Below are positions 21,085 to 32,202 of a stretch of DNA of 64,000 nt, piece after piece. Under the pieces are notes generated by a model, which made no database searches, was not told the origin of the DNA, and saw only the letters and a list, made by a program, of their open reading frames with translations. The DNA is taken from assembly GCF_902167145.1 (NCBI RefSeq), contig NC_050097.1, positions 172,824,923-172,888,922 on the forward strand. The letters are read 5' to 3'. Numbering within the stretch: position 1 is the first letter of the stretch; each line of letters opens with the position of its first letter. The position numbers and the translations under genes are program-made. Origin of the DNA: Zea mays. Its lineage: Eukaryota > Streptophyta > Magnoliopsida > Poales > Poaceae.

Positions 21085-22397
21085 ACTGTTTTAGTTAGGG
21101 GATTAAATAGAGTGGGCTAAAGTTTAGCCTCTGAACTTTAGCGCTTTACTTTTAGCCTAGAGAAACTAAACATGACCTTAATCCATGGCCTGGCTGCAGT
21201 TCCCTTCACATGTCCCTGGACGTAACCATACGCATAGATACCAGCAGTTGAAAGCACACAGAGCCTAACTGCTGAGCTCAAAGTCCGTGGTCAGCTGTTA
21301 CAAGTCACTGTGATGAAATATATACATTTCCTTCATTGAGATGCAAACAGCTTTCAAGTAGCACGTAATTTGGGCCCCGGCAGGCTGTTGGCGTCGGCAC
21401 TTGCGCAACTGTATTGAACAACCGAACCTTTTCGTGGCTGTCTTCGGAGCCACCCGCATTATTCTTGCTATCTTTTTGCCGACCACACAGGAAAAGCTAC
21501 TGTTTGCAATCTTTGGATGCCAATTTCATAATACAGTTTTTTCTTCTTCTTGGGGGCATTTGTTGGTTCCGAGTACAGACCAAGTTTGATCGATTTCATC
21601 TTCTCTGGGAAGTGGGAAAGGCCGGAAGCCACAAGATTGTTGATGCTACTGATGAAACTCAATGGCAGCTTTTCCGACTCTCGCCTGATTAATTCGACTT
21701 TCATGTTGTCGTAGGGATACAATTGGATAGGATACGAACAGATATTACTCGTTCTTTATTTTTTTTATATATTTTCTCTTCAAATTTGAATCGGATATAA
21801 ATATTATCGAGTTATGTTGGATAAGATTTTGAATGGATGTCGACATCTTAAATATCTAACTTTAAAAATATGGAGACAAATATAGGTCCAATAATAAATG
21901 AATATCTCAACTTAGATACAAACTAAATCTTAGCCAACAAATTTGAATACGAACCTATAACATCGGTACCGTTTACATAGTCTTGGCGGGAGAAAAAAAA
22001 TGGATATTGACCCTTGACCGGATTCCTTGAGATCGAAGGAGGCGTGGTTGTGTGGTACAGTACGGTGATTGATGAATATTGTACCACTCATGTCCTATGG
22101 TGAAGGACTGGATATTTCCCCACGCATGTGCAGCTTCCAATTGGGTCGTCGGCGGTGCACCAACTCACAGTTGCTGAACGTACTGCAGCATGAATAAAGC
22201 TTGGCCATCACAAACGTCTGCCGACCATTGGACTAAGAGTCTTAGCAAATATCTGGTTTAGCTTTCAGTGCATATGTGTGCTATATGACATTTCATGGCA
22301 CCGACAAGCATTGTTTAGGTCACTCGGCCGCACAGCAAGTCCACGAGACCACAACCACATAACTGGTCTACTGGGCCACGGGGTTGTGTCGTACTTA
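21085..22397. other. Intergenic, no gene recognised
   Basis: AT-rich to mixed sequence. 21700-21970 carries ATTGGATAGGATACGAAC and, inverted 200 bases on, a similar GAATACGAACCTATAAC phrase, possibly a worn MITE. Its last base, A at 22397, is the host base at the Helitron insertion site. Confidence 0.4.
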
Positions 22398-22479
22398 TCT
22401 CTACTACTTATTAAATATGTAAGAGTAGTCTGCCTCTCTTTGTTCTGCCGTTCTGCCATCTAGCTATCTCGATCGTCCG

Positions 22480-23290
22480 ATATGCCGTGGAGCTCCTCCC
22501 CCGTCCGATGCGCGCTCCCTCCACCAACGCACACCCTCCCACGATCCCCGCATCGCTCTCCCCCTCGCCCACCAGCCCTTCCCCGTCCTCGTCTTCTCGA
22601 TGCGCTCTGCAACTTCCACCCTCGATCGTCCCGACCCCACGCTTGATCCTCGTCCTCCCGGCCGCCAACCGCCCCCGTCCGTTTGCCCGCACAACCCGCC
22701 TCTGCAACGCCCGTCCAGCCGCCGCCGGCGAGCTCGTCCGCGATGAGCACCGCCAGGGCGCCGCCCAAGCTGTGCCCGGTGACCGAGACGCCCACATCTC
22801 GCGAGAAGCCGCCACCCCTCTTCTCTCTCGAGTCTCGTTCACCCCCTCCTCCCAAAACCCTAACCCTCGACTTCCCAATATGGCGTCGCATCCCCCCATT
22901 AGCCGTCGTGGCGTCCGGATCGCAGCCACCACGGATCCAGTTGGCAGCATCAGCCCCGCGCCCGTGTCCACCGCACTGCCGGTGGTCGTCGTCAAGTTCG
23001 AGACATCGTTCATGCTCTTGGCCCAACCTGCCGCGACGCTCCAACCAGGTACGCGACGTACTTGTCCATCTTGGAGAAGCCCCCGCCGTGACCTCTGCCG
23101 CTCCCTCAACACCCCTCCCTGCGCGCGATAGGATCAGGGAGCGGCAAGAGGTCGCCCCCCATCTTCAGCAACGAGCTCATACCTTCCTCCCCTCCCCACC
23201 ACCATCACCCCGCCAAGCGGTCCCACTGCTTCCTGTCCCGCCGGAGGGAGGTTCTGCTCCACCACCTCCTCCCCCTCTTCCTGGACATGG
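22480..23290. other. GC-rich captured exon block
   Basis: A sharply bounded GC-rich island inside the Helitron, open in several frames on both strands (up to 248 codons), which mainly reflects composition. Only the lipase segment on minus is identifiable. On plus, a leader-like CCTAACCCTCGACTTCCC stretch precedes an ATG at about 22880 (MASHPPISRRGV), which may be the first exon of another gene, unidentified. Confidence 0.5.
22726..22803 (-). pseudogene. Class 3 lipase (DAD1-like) active-site fragment
   Basis: On the minus strand this reads VGVSVTGHSLGGALAVLIAD, containing the GHSLGG nucleophile elbow of alpha/beta-hydrolase lipases. The V-T-G-H-S-L-G-G-A-L-A sequence with a following A-D-E-L is typical of plant DAD1-like phospholipase A1 enzymes. 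The flanking residues do not continue the family alignment that I can recall, and no Asp/His partners are visible. It is therefore a captured exon fragment, not an enzyme gene. It is antisense to the Helitron's own strand. Confidence 0.7.
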
Positions 23291-24682
23291 ATCCCCAAGC
23301 CCATCTCTATGCTTTACTCGTTTGTTTTTTACAAGTTCAGATCCACAAGCATACTCACATAGTGGACATACCCACGTGATTTTGTTATGCGCATGTGTAA
23401 CCAACATAAGAATTAGGAACAAGCTTTAATGTTTATGCTCATTTTATCTATGAAATTCTTACACTAAAAATGCATGTGCTATTCTTGCTTGAGAATAACA
23501 GAATCTATTTATCTTATACTTTTTCATAGGTTGCTGCTGTCAAACCAAATCATGTGCCTATATAAGTTGCGCTTATGGATTATGCGTTCGAGTATAAATT
23601 GCACCTGCATTCTGGTATGTCGTTGCTTATTTTGGTAATTTATCATCCTCTTATTTCTCTTTGTGTTCATTATGTGCGCTCTCATTTCTGCTTCTATGAC
23701 CCTACAGGTTCTCGATGGTGTTCAGTAAGGATTTGTTCATCAGCAATGATGTGTTTTAAGTTTCTCTTCTCTTGTATGTCCACGTGCATCGACTCAGGTA
23801 TCCATTTCACTTGATTGTGCTCCTGCCTGCTCTTTTTGGCGAAGATAGGTGCCTTGGAATGCCTTTACAAAATGCATTTCCATGGTCTTTCCATGTTCTC
23901 ATTTGTTTCATGCCTACAAGTGCCTTGTCTGTATACTGTTTCACGCTGATTTGTTGAGCAACCTGTCTTTGTATAGCCAGCCATCTTTCAATGAGTTGCG
24001 AGTGGATGCTCATGTCATTCTCCCAATTTTCCTTGTTGAATTTTACCATGCCTCTGTATTACAGTTATTTATACATTCCTATGTCTTCTGACCTATAAGT
24101 AAAGTCTACATATGACAATTTCAGTACATTATTTCATACTAAAAAGAAACGTTTGGACTATAGAAAGCTTTCTGTTAGCCACATGTTACCTTTTGGTAGA
24201 TCTACTACGTTCTGGTACTCTGATTTGTCAAACTAACAACATAGAATTTAACAGATTTTAAAGATCATGTGATTGAGCATTTAAGTTATTGCCTTTGAAG
24301 AAGATTTAAATTTCGCGACAACAGCCCCATCAGAGGCATGAATCCTAAAGACCATGCCATCAACTCCTATCGTATTGCCCTTGTTCTTATAAATTGTGTT
24401 TTCTCGACGTAACATTGCTCTTATTTATGTGTACTAACTAACACTAGATTATTTTTTATTCCAATCTATTACCTATGGTTATAAATGTAACATAATTTAT
24501 AATTCATTGTTCTTTTCAGATGCTCATGACATTTCCCAATGCAACAAAATATCTGAAAAGTAAGTTCGATAAATTTTCTGGCTATGTGGATAAGCTATAA
24601 TGTACTGACAATCTTTCATTCTTGTTTTAAGCAATTATAAGCTTTGGTAAGGTTGATCCTGGGCACAAGGAAAAAGTTGAAC

Positions 24683-24826
24683 AGATATGTAGTGCATTTT
24701 AGTGAGTATCATATGTTGATCTGGTGTACTGTTACACGATTAGTTGACAATAGTTGCTCTCATCTAAAACTAAATCTGTTTTGTACTTCAACTTTCGTTA
24801 AATAGAAAGCCTGGCCTTTTCTCAGA
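24683..24826 (+). repeat. Direct repeat R, copy 1 (flanks the DUF538 fragment)
   Basis: Starts AGATATGTAGTGCATTTTAG and ends TTTTCTCAGA. Copy 2 is at 25209-25347. They differ by one substitution (AAACTAAATC versus AAACTGAATC) and a 5-base indel near the right end. Confidence 0.95.
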
Positions 24827-25208
24827 GTGCTCGATGGTTGTGTGGAAGAGGTGGGGGGCTATCGCGTCGGCTACGACATCAAGCTCTCTGGCACCGAGTC
24901 CCCTAGGTCGGTCACGGGGCTCGAGGGCGTCCGCGTCCGTGTGCTATTTGCCTGGGTGCTCATCACCGGCGTCGAGGCGACCGACGGAGAGGTCACTGTC
25001 CACATCGAGCCAATCAGGAAGTCGTTCCCCGCCATTGGGTTCAAATCCAGCCCTCGGTGCATCATCGGATTGGCGACGGTAGATATCTTGCCTCCTTTGG
25101 TAGAACAATAGTCAGGCCTTATTTTTTGTTATTTTTTCTTTGCATCAACGGAGTATGCCTATTGCTATGAGTTTATTTATTACATAGAAACTTAGTGTGC
25201 CTTTATTT
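24827..25208 (+). pseudogene. Captured DUF538 gene fragment
   Basis: The frame reads LDGCVEEVGGYRVGYDIKLS, then GVRVRVLFAWVLITGVEA, and ends near KSFPAIGFKSSPRC at about 25064. This is the C-terminal half of a plant DUF538 domain: the pattern L-x-G-V-x-V-R...W-x-x-x-T-G, then an F-P-x-x-x-F-x-x-S-P-x-C end. The N-terminal half and signal peptide are absent. After the conserved Cys the frame continues 15 codons to a stop at 25109. The segment lies exactly between the two R repeats, so it was inserted as a unit with about 150 bp of its 3' flank. DUF538 proteins are small secreted plant proteins of largely unknown role. Confidence 0.75.
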
Positions 25209-25347
25209 AGATATGTAGTGCATTTTAGTGAGTATCATATGTTGATCTGGTGTACTGTTACACGATTAGTTGACAATAGTTGCTCTCATCTAAAACTGAA
25301 TCTGTTTTGTACTTCAACTTTCGTTAAATAGAAAGCCTTTTCTCAGA
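25209..25347 (+). repeat. Direct repeat R, copy 2
   Basis: 139-bp near-identical copy of 24683-24826, starting at the first base after the captured DUF538 segment. Confidence 0.95.
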
Positions 25348-25399
25348 TTGTTTATAGGTTACACTCCTCTTATCTGATTGGTTAGTGGTCACTTGTCAG

Positions 25400-25483
25400 G
25401 GGGTGGAGACTAAGGATCCAAGCCACTATCACGGACCACAACATCAAGTGTATGAGGCAGGGCAAAGAGGCCAACAGGTGCAG
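25400..25483 (+). other. Unidentified exon-like segment in the Helitron
   Basis: Bounded by CTTGTCAG on the left and GTGCAG|GTAACGG on the right. One frame reads ATITDHNIKCMRQGKEANRC. Looks like a short captured exon; I cannot name the donor gene. Confidence 0.35.
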
Positions 25484-26690
25484 GTAACGGCAGAGATTTT
25501 CTATCCCATGTTCAATTTTGGCGTGGCACATTCTGGATCTTGCATGATTCGGTATCCTGCTAATCCGCTACAAGACGGGTTAGGGTTAGGGGTTTCACTC
25601 TCCAGTCTCCAACAATTGTGTCCATGGATCAAGACACTGGTACTTTAATCCTAAGATTCCACAAGCTGAGGAATTGTACTGGATGTCCATCCTTTGTCCT
25701 AGATAAATCCCAATCTATGTGATTTGTATTTTCCAATGTGTGGTGGATTCATGCCATTAGGGAGTTACCTATGTTTCTTGTCTCTTTCAGGTTTTCCTCA
25801 TTTTTATTAGATCCTTTCTTAGCGATCTTGGATCTCCACTCTCCAGGACTCCAGGTCTTGTGATATGTGTGGTTAGCTAATCTAAATTATGTCATTAGCA
25901 ACTAAATGCTAATTTAGCGATTCTTCTCTGCTTTGGTTGTAGGGTTTGCCGTTTTCTTGACGATCACACGTATCAAAAAGGGTTCTCAAGTATTATTGGT
26001 AAAGTATCACAATTAGATATAGCTTGAAGTTGCATTTTACGCGTTGAGCTATCACATTGTAGACTAACTTGTACAGTTTTCTTTTGCAGTCCTTCTTGCT
26101 TGCTTTCACATTTGGGGTCTTCTGCTATTATTTACGTTGATTATTTTTCCCCTGCAATTTGGCATGCATACAAACATTTGCTCTCTATTTTTCTATCCAA
26201 CACTTGTTCCTCCCCGACGGTGCATTCAGCAACACCGTCTTCTTCTCCGTGTCGGAGCACCTTGGGCCACAGGGGCGAACCCGTGAACGACATTCTTTCG
26301 GCGTGTCACGACCTCCTGTCGCAAGCTCGATGCTCTCCCCATCGACACACGAGCCCCTTGGAGGGGCCCCGACCTAGATTTTACTGAGATTTCTCCTCAT
26401 CAACCTAGATCTTAGTTTCTCTGGATTTTACTGAGCACTCAACATTGTGTTTTTTGGTTGCTGGTAAATTGCTCATTTACTGCTATAGTTGATTAGTAAA
26501 TATACCGATATTAGTATTTATATAGTTACTGGTTACTTGTAATACAAACATTTTCATTGAAGCACGTATATGGTTTGTAAAATACCATAACAAGGTCAGT
26601 ACTTTTATCATTGGCGAGTATCTTTTATGTGAGTAATATTTTTATTTCCATGTTTATCTACTTAGTTCTCGTGGCATGCTGCCTTTTCAG

Positions 26691-26846
26691 TATTGGACAA
26701 TGCTAATGGAGTTACAACTCCAAGGACAGGAAGGTATAGTGCAGATGGAGCAGGTGGTGGTGCTTCTGTATAGCTTACACGGTCGTGCAGGCACGTAGCT
26801 GCCGCGCTTGGTGATTTGATATTTGTGTATGACGGTTTACGTGGAG
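26691..26846 (+). pseudogene. Captured Kelch-repeat exon of a BSL-type (BRI1 suppressor-like) phosphatase
   Basis: A 156-bp exon bounded by CCTTTTCAG on the left and GGAG|GTAAAA on the right. In its frame it reads VTTPRTGRYSADGAGGGASV, then after an in-frame TAG, LTRSCRHVAAALGDLIFVYD and GLRGG. This order is the last Kelch blade region of plant BSL phosphatases, which act in brassinosteroid signalling. The TAG and a Gly-to-Asp change in the YGG turn of the blade show decay. No phosphatase domain is nearby. It could still be spliced into a chimeric Helitron transcript. Confidence 0.75.
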
Positions 26847-27444
26847 GTAAAACACTTCACTCTCTTAGCTAATCTAATTTCTTAGATCAATATCATACAA
26901 GGCTGCTTCCTTATTGCCACCTGTGTCCTATTCTCTTATTGAACCCGTCCTTTCTTTGTTCTTGGAAAAATATAGACTTCTCTTGTTTGCATGAAATTGA
27001 TTATTGAATTGGATTGCTCCAAATTTCTGGAGCATATATATTGAACGAACAATTCTTAATATGGATTCTTGTAGATAAATAAATCAACGGTAATCAACCG
27101 AAGCTGCCCTTGCATCACATTTTTCTACATCAGTTGCGACTAATTTTAGGCCTCCAATTTGACAAACAGAATTAAGTAGCTTATGTATCCCTTGTTTCTT
27201 GTTTCCTTAGTATATATACACACTTTTCAATATGACGCAGGTAGCATTGTTGTAGAATTGCGGTTCACGGAAACACAAGGCTAGCGCTTTTGTGCAACAA
27301 TTGTATCTGTTAAACTTCTGAACAAGCTATCTGCAATTTCTGTTGTATCATTGTTATCCCTATTGTATCATCATAATGCCGGCTCATATTCATTTCGCTT
27401 CATCATTGTTTTTTTCTAACTAACCATTAGTTGTCGTTTTAGTT

Positions 27445-27835
27445 ATGTAGGTTTAAGCAAGTCAAGGATGGACTGCTTTCTGCAGTTTCGGAAATGCAAT
27501 ACTGCGCTAGAGAGATGAGGAAGATTATTAACTCGCTATGGACAATGAATTTGAATGAAGTGTCGTCGAGACTTCAAGAGATGGCTGTGTTTCTCGAAGG
27601 TGCAGCTGATCGTGGTCATATGGCTGCTGAGGAGCTTAGTCCTCCCCGCCTCAATTTCTAATGATTTGTATGCAGAAAACACTATGTACATAGGGGAACT
27701 GGGAGGGGTAACTGATGCCGACTGGGCACTTGACAATGGAGGATATTTGAGATGGTTCAATGTAATCTATGGTGATAATATGAACCATGTGGGTGGTTGT
27801 AGGGTGCTTTTATCTGAAACATCTCTATGTGATTA
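27445..27835 (+). other. Unidentified coding-like segment near the Helitron 3' end
   Basis: After ATGTAG| one frame runs about 70 codons (VKDGLLSAVSEMQYCAREMR ... LNEVSSRLQEMAVFLEGAAD) to a TAA at 27659. A second frame (27555-27836) reads GGVTDADWALDNGGYLRWFN. The helical, charged first frame looks like a real captured exon. I recognise neither. Confidence 0.35.
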
Positions 27836-28390
27836 AAGAGACAAGTTTTATGTTTCTTGTATTTTGGCTACGCTATGCTATCACACAGAATGTTGATGAA
27901 ATTATGTTTCAATCTATATGGTGTTTCTGTTTGTGAAATTATGCCTCAATCTAGATGAAATGTGATGCTTCTCTTTGGATTTTATGTACAGTCGTATAGC
28001 TAAATCTGTGTACAACACCATAGCTAATTGGATGTGTGATAGATAATGTGTGCCTTTGAATCTGTGTGTAGACATACAATGTGTGGCAGACAATGTGTGT
28101 AGGCATACAATTTGTCTGCCTGAGACTGTTACCAGGTTACAGACTGAAACTCCAAAGGCATACACAAGTGCAGGATCACACTTTATGTCACAAGTGTAGG
28201 ATCAATAACATTATGCACAAGTGCAGGATCACAACAACAGAGGTTGGACCATTGTCTGAAACTCAGGAACACAACAACACTGATTCATCAACATTTGGAA
28301 TATGCATTGTCTGAAACATTGTGAACACAAGTTCAACCATTGTCTGAACACAATAGCATGGAGAATATTCTTTGGTCTTTATTACAATCA

Positions 28391-28417
28391 CTAGGTATAT
28401 GCCTCGTGTGTTGCTAT
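28391..28417 (-). other. Worn Helitron-like 3' terminus in inverted orientation
   Basis: The complement reads GCAACACACGAGGCATATAC then CTAG, followed by T. It resembles the maize Helitron 3' consensus with GCACG changed to ACACG and one extra base. It lies 243 bp inside the plus-strand terminus and faces the other way. Confidence 0.4.
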
Positions 28418-28608
28418 AAAATCAATATGATAATATACATTGATATGCAAAAACACTAATTGTTATTTTGTACTTTTTAACATCACTAAAAGTGAATCTT
28501 TATATATCTTAAAAGATGTAGGACTACTACAAAGATCTAGAGGCAAGTTAATTTTGATTAACAACATAACACATGATCATACATATGTTATTGTTGCAAT
28601 ATTTTTTC

Positions 28609-28637
28609 CTGTTGCAACGCACGGGTATTTACCTAGT
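28609..28637 (+). other. Helitron 3' terminal signal
   Basis: CCTGTTGCAACGCACGGG, then TATTTACCTAG, followed by host T. This is the conserved maize Helitron end. Confidence 0.9.
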
Positions 28638-30007
28638 GACTATAGAAGGCCATGTGGGTATTGTTAAATGTGCCATCACTAAACACGGCACAGACACGAT
28701 TCATATAGTGTCAGTGTTAGCACGTGCTTGAACCTTCACTCCGGCACGATGGGCTGACACGAGAACGACATGATTAGGCACGGCTTACACTAACTAGTAG
28801 TCTGTAGATGTGATCGTGATTTATTATGGTTTTAAGCATAATACATTCACTTTATAATGGTATATATGTTCAAGTTCTAAAATTGTACATATAATCTTAA
28901 AGATCTTCTATGATTTTTGAACTCTCAAAGTAAAATAGTGTCTGGCCTGGCAAGAGTACCATTAGGTGTTAGTGTCGTATAGTGTCGGCACTGTACGATT
29001 AGACACTATAGTGTATCGTCTGGGCCGATGACTATGCACTAGTACCGTTACGACACGACATGATTACTAACAGTGTCATGTCTAATAGTACTAGTGCCAG
29101 TGCTATGTCGAAGGATCCGTTTAGTTATCTATACTTATGACGGGTACAATGGAACCGTTCTCTTGCTGTGACCTGACAATCGATAGCTAACAAAAAACAT
29201 TCAAGCTTCAGATGAGTCAGGAGTTTGGCCTAGATGACTCGAGGATTATATTATTCCAACAAACCAGCAACTCTTTCTTTTTTCTTGGAAAAAAGACAAA
29301 CAAACCAGAAACCTTATATATGACACTCAAAATGTGCGCCGTGCGGAGTGTAATGACAGCCAAGTTACTTCCAACTTTGGCACGCACTGTCCACTCGTTA
29401 TGCGAATTGTAAAATTTGGATGGTTAGAATCTCCAGCAGGCTCTCTATCACATTCTCTATCTTATTTTTTTATTTCAAACTACACTCTGCAAACAGTTTA
29501 ATTACAATATAAAATAGTTCTTTGCACGATCATTTACACGATATGTTGAAGATGGTCTTAACTCCTGAGAGCAGCACCAAAAAAACGGTCATACTTGGGA
29601 TGGCTCCACGTTCCAGCTCCAGCGTGGAGCTGTAGTTTATAATATCAATTTAATTAGTTTTAAAAATATTTTAATCTAAATAATACACAAAATGATTTAT
29701 CTAAATGTCTTATAAAGGCTTAAAGCTCTAACTTCACGATTTTCTGGAGCATCTAATAACCTGTTCCACCAACTCCAACAAATTTCCTGGACCTGAAACT
29801 GCCCAAACATCGCCTTACTCTAAAATAGATATTAAGAATCAAAATTTTTTTCTTGCTCCAATAGTTATCTCATCCCCCAAAATTTGGCATCCCACATCCG
29901 CTTCCTCTCATTCTGTATATTTTCCGGTGAGGCATTCTCCCCAATCCACCGTGTGCGCAAACTGTGGTGCAATTTTTCCGCGCGTGCCGTTGTTGCCACA
30001 ACATATG
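28638..30007. other. Intergenic sequence, no gene recognised
   Basis: 28670-29110 is rich in short GACACGACA- and TAGTGTC-like phrases in both orientations, possibly a decayed foldback element without clear ends. 29410-29800 has phrases (CTCCAGCAGGCTCTCTAT, TGGAGCATCTAATAACC) typical of worn MITEs. No ORF there has a recognisable motif. Confidence 0.4.
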
Positions 30008-30016
30008 TAAAGTTTG

Positions 30017-30166
30017 GGAAAAATCCCTGGTATGCCATTAGATTTTATACTCATTCCTTGTGTGCCACCGAGTGGTATATATGTACATTTTTTGTGTGTA
30101 TGACATGTGGGGCCAGTGGCACACAAGGAACGAGTATATTTTCAATGGCATATAGAGAATTGGCCC
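30017..30166. mobile_element. Mutator-type foldback MITE with 9-bp target duplication
   Basis: TAAAGTTTG flanks it at 30008-30016 and 30167-30175. The arms TATGCCATTAGATTTTATAC... (30031-30068) and its inverse (30116-30152) match at about 32 of 37 positions, including an uninterrupted TTCCTTGTGTGCCAC (30054-30068). The ends are GGAAAAATCC and, inverted, GGGCCAATTC. Size 150 bp; the 9-bp duplication and long arms indicate the MULE superfamily. Confidence 0.8.
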
Positions 30167-30856
30167 TAAAGTTTGCTGGTGCTTCCCACGTTACATAATC
30201 AACATATTACAAAGGCCCATTTCCAAAGCCCATATACAAGTGCAAAGAGAGCTAGATAGAGGGAGTTATTTTGAAAATTTTGAACCCAGTTTTCTGTTTT
30301 TAGTTTTTTAAGAGAACTGTTGGACTTCATATAATAATTCACCCCTAAAACTTTTAAACTCGCTCTAAATTCAAAATATCCTCAAACTCGCTCTAAATTC
30401 AAAATGAATTTCAAATTTTGTTTCAAAATGTTTGTTTGCAAGTTGATATCAACAAGTAAAATATAGTGGTCTATATTCTCTCTAAAAGCCTCCTCAAAAT
30501 ATCCTACAAATATTTCCCCAGTGATCACCCTCAATTTCTTTCCAGAAATACCGCCCAGATATTTCCCGAGTAACCCCCTTCAAGTTCTGTCCAGAAATAC
30601 TGTCCAAATATTCCACCGATATATCTCCAAGTATTTTCCTCTTGAGAAATACCTTCAGAATCATTTTTCAAGTCCCTATAAATATTTTCTTCATAACTTT
30701 CCTCATGCTCATACGTATACGTATGCCTCCAGTGTCATACAGTGAGCTCTACAAGCTAATTACACTCATATAAGACAAATACATGCTAATCTCCCACTAA
30801 TCCTCTCATCCTCCCACTAATCCTCTCATCCCTCCCCCTAATCCCCCCACCATGGC

Positions 30857-30865
30857 TATAAATAG
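30857..30865 (+). promoter_or_regulatory. TATA box in element D LTR
   Basis: TATAAATAG, followed by a GC- and CT-rich leader. A second box, TATAAATA, is at 32077-32084. Confidence 0.6.
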
Positions 30866-30969
30866 AGGGGCAAGGGCCTCCTCTCATCCCACCCCAAGCC
30901 ATTTCATGGCAACTCTCTTCCCCCCCCCACACACCCACTCCATGTTCCACACAAGCACACACTAGCACA

Positions 30970-31345
30970 AGGATCGTTCGGTCGTTCTTCGATCGTTCGT
31001 CCCCCTGTTCTTAGTTTGTTTGTTCGTTCGTCCGATCGTTCGATCGTTCGTCCGATCGTTCATGGTTCGTTCGTCCGATCAATCATAGTTCGTTCGTCCG
31101 TTCGTCCGATCGTTCGATCATTCGTCCGTTCGTTCGTCCAAATAATCTTTTTCCTGCCGTTATGCTGCCGAAATTCCGATCGTTCGTTCGTTTGATCGTT
31201 CGTCCGATCGTTCATGGTTCGTTCGTCCGATCGTTCGATCGTTCGTCCGTCCGTTCGTCCAAATAATCCTTTTCCTACCCTTATGCTGCCAAAATTCCGA
31301 TCGTTCGTTCGTTCGATCATTAGATCGTTCATCGTTCGTTCAGAG
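30970..31345 (+). repeat. GTTCGTCCGATC tandem repeats with a 120-bp duplication
   Basis: Irregular runs of GTTC/GTCC/GATC tetramers. A unit containing CCAAATAATC..TTTTCCT..TTATGCTGCC is present twice, at about 31138 and 31258, a 120-bp period. The long minus-strand ORF here is an artefact of the repeat. Confidence 0.85.
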
Positions 31346-31379
31346 TTCCTATTCATCGTTCATCGTTCGTTCATACGAA

Positions 31380-31655
31380 CTATTCACCATCACTATTTTA
31401 CCGTTACTATTTACCGTCACTATTTTACCGTTACTACTTACCGCCACTATTTTACCGTTACTATTTACCATCACTATTTACCGTTACTATTTACCGTTTC
31501 TATTTACCGTCACTATTTACCATCACTATTTTACCGTTACTATTTACCGTCACTATTTACCATCACTATTTTACCGTTACTATTTACCGTCACTATTTTA
31601 CCGTTACTATTTACCGTCACTATTTACCGTTACTATTTACCGTTACTATTCATCG
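31380..31655 (+). repeat. TTTACCGTTACTA / TTTACCGTCACTA tandem repeats
   Basis: About twenty imperfect copies of a 12-14-bp unit alternating TTAC and TCAC cores. Confidence 0.9.
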
Positions 31656-32202
31656 ATCATCCGATCACCCCAAATTTCAACTACTCATCCATCATGCTGT
31701 CCAGTCCACCTAAGACCAGCCAGACCCATATTCCAGTTATACAAACTCCGGTGACTGTGATTTTTCCTTCCAGTGGGAACTTCCCATCTGGTCACCCATC
31801 CTAGGTTTGTCCAAGTTGAGCACGCTTAACTTGAGATTCCTTCGAACCAGGCTTCCAAACTCAGATTCCAATAATTCTCGTTTCTAAATTCTTATCAAAC
31901 TATTCCCTATCCAACCATGTCATCCCTTAAGCATGGTTCATATTCCAGAAAACTCCCAAAATACTCTCGTCCCATATTCTGCCTATAACTCTCATGTTCA
32001 TACTAAGTGAGACGATTCGTTCGTCAATATTCTCACCAACAGTGAACTTCACTGTGCTACACCACATACACCCAGCTATAAATACACTCAACTACCCTCT
32101 CCCTCTCCACACACACTCAACACCCTCAGCCAAGGAAAACACCCCACCCACTCAGTTACTCCGCTCTGCCGGCTACACGCATAGTGTCGCTTCGCCTCCA
32201 GT

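Larger units (their letters stand above)
22398..28637 (+). mobile_element. Non-autonomous gene-capturing Helitron (maize HelA/Hel1 type)
   Basis: The 5' end TCTCTACTACTTAT at 22398 fits the maize consensus TCTMTAYTAMYHNW. The 3' end GCACGGGTATTTACCTAG ends at 28637 and, with the preceding TGTTGCAAC, fits YCGTNRYAAHGCACGKRYAHNNNNCTAG except for one C-to-T. The element lies between host A (22397) and T (28638), the invariant Helitron target, with no target duplication. It encodes no Rep/helicase. Inside are pieces of unrelated host genes: class 3 lipase (minus), DUF538 (plus), BSL-type Kelch exon (plus) and further unidentified exon-like segments (25400-25483, about 26200-26385, 27445-27660). 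Most host-like pieces other than the lipase read on plus, the strand of Helitron transcription. Confidence 0.9.

Noticed and set aside
22411..23112. 233-codon minus-strand ORF and overlapping plus-strand ORFs in the Helitron
   Set aside because: Composition-driven openness; only the short lipase motif in another minus frame is a real match.
29884..30198. 104-codon ORF
   Set aside because: It crosses the Mutator-type MITE and its target duplication; no coding signal.
31060..31804. ORFs with NDRTNERT- and TIYRHYFTV-type repeats
   Set aside because: Translations of simple tandem repeats in an LTR.
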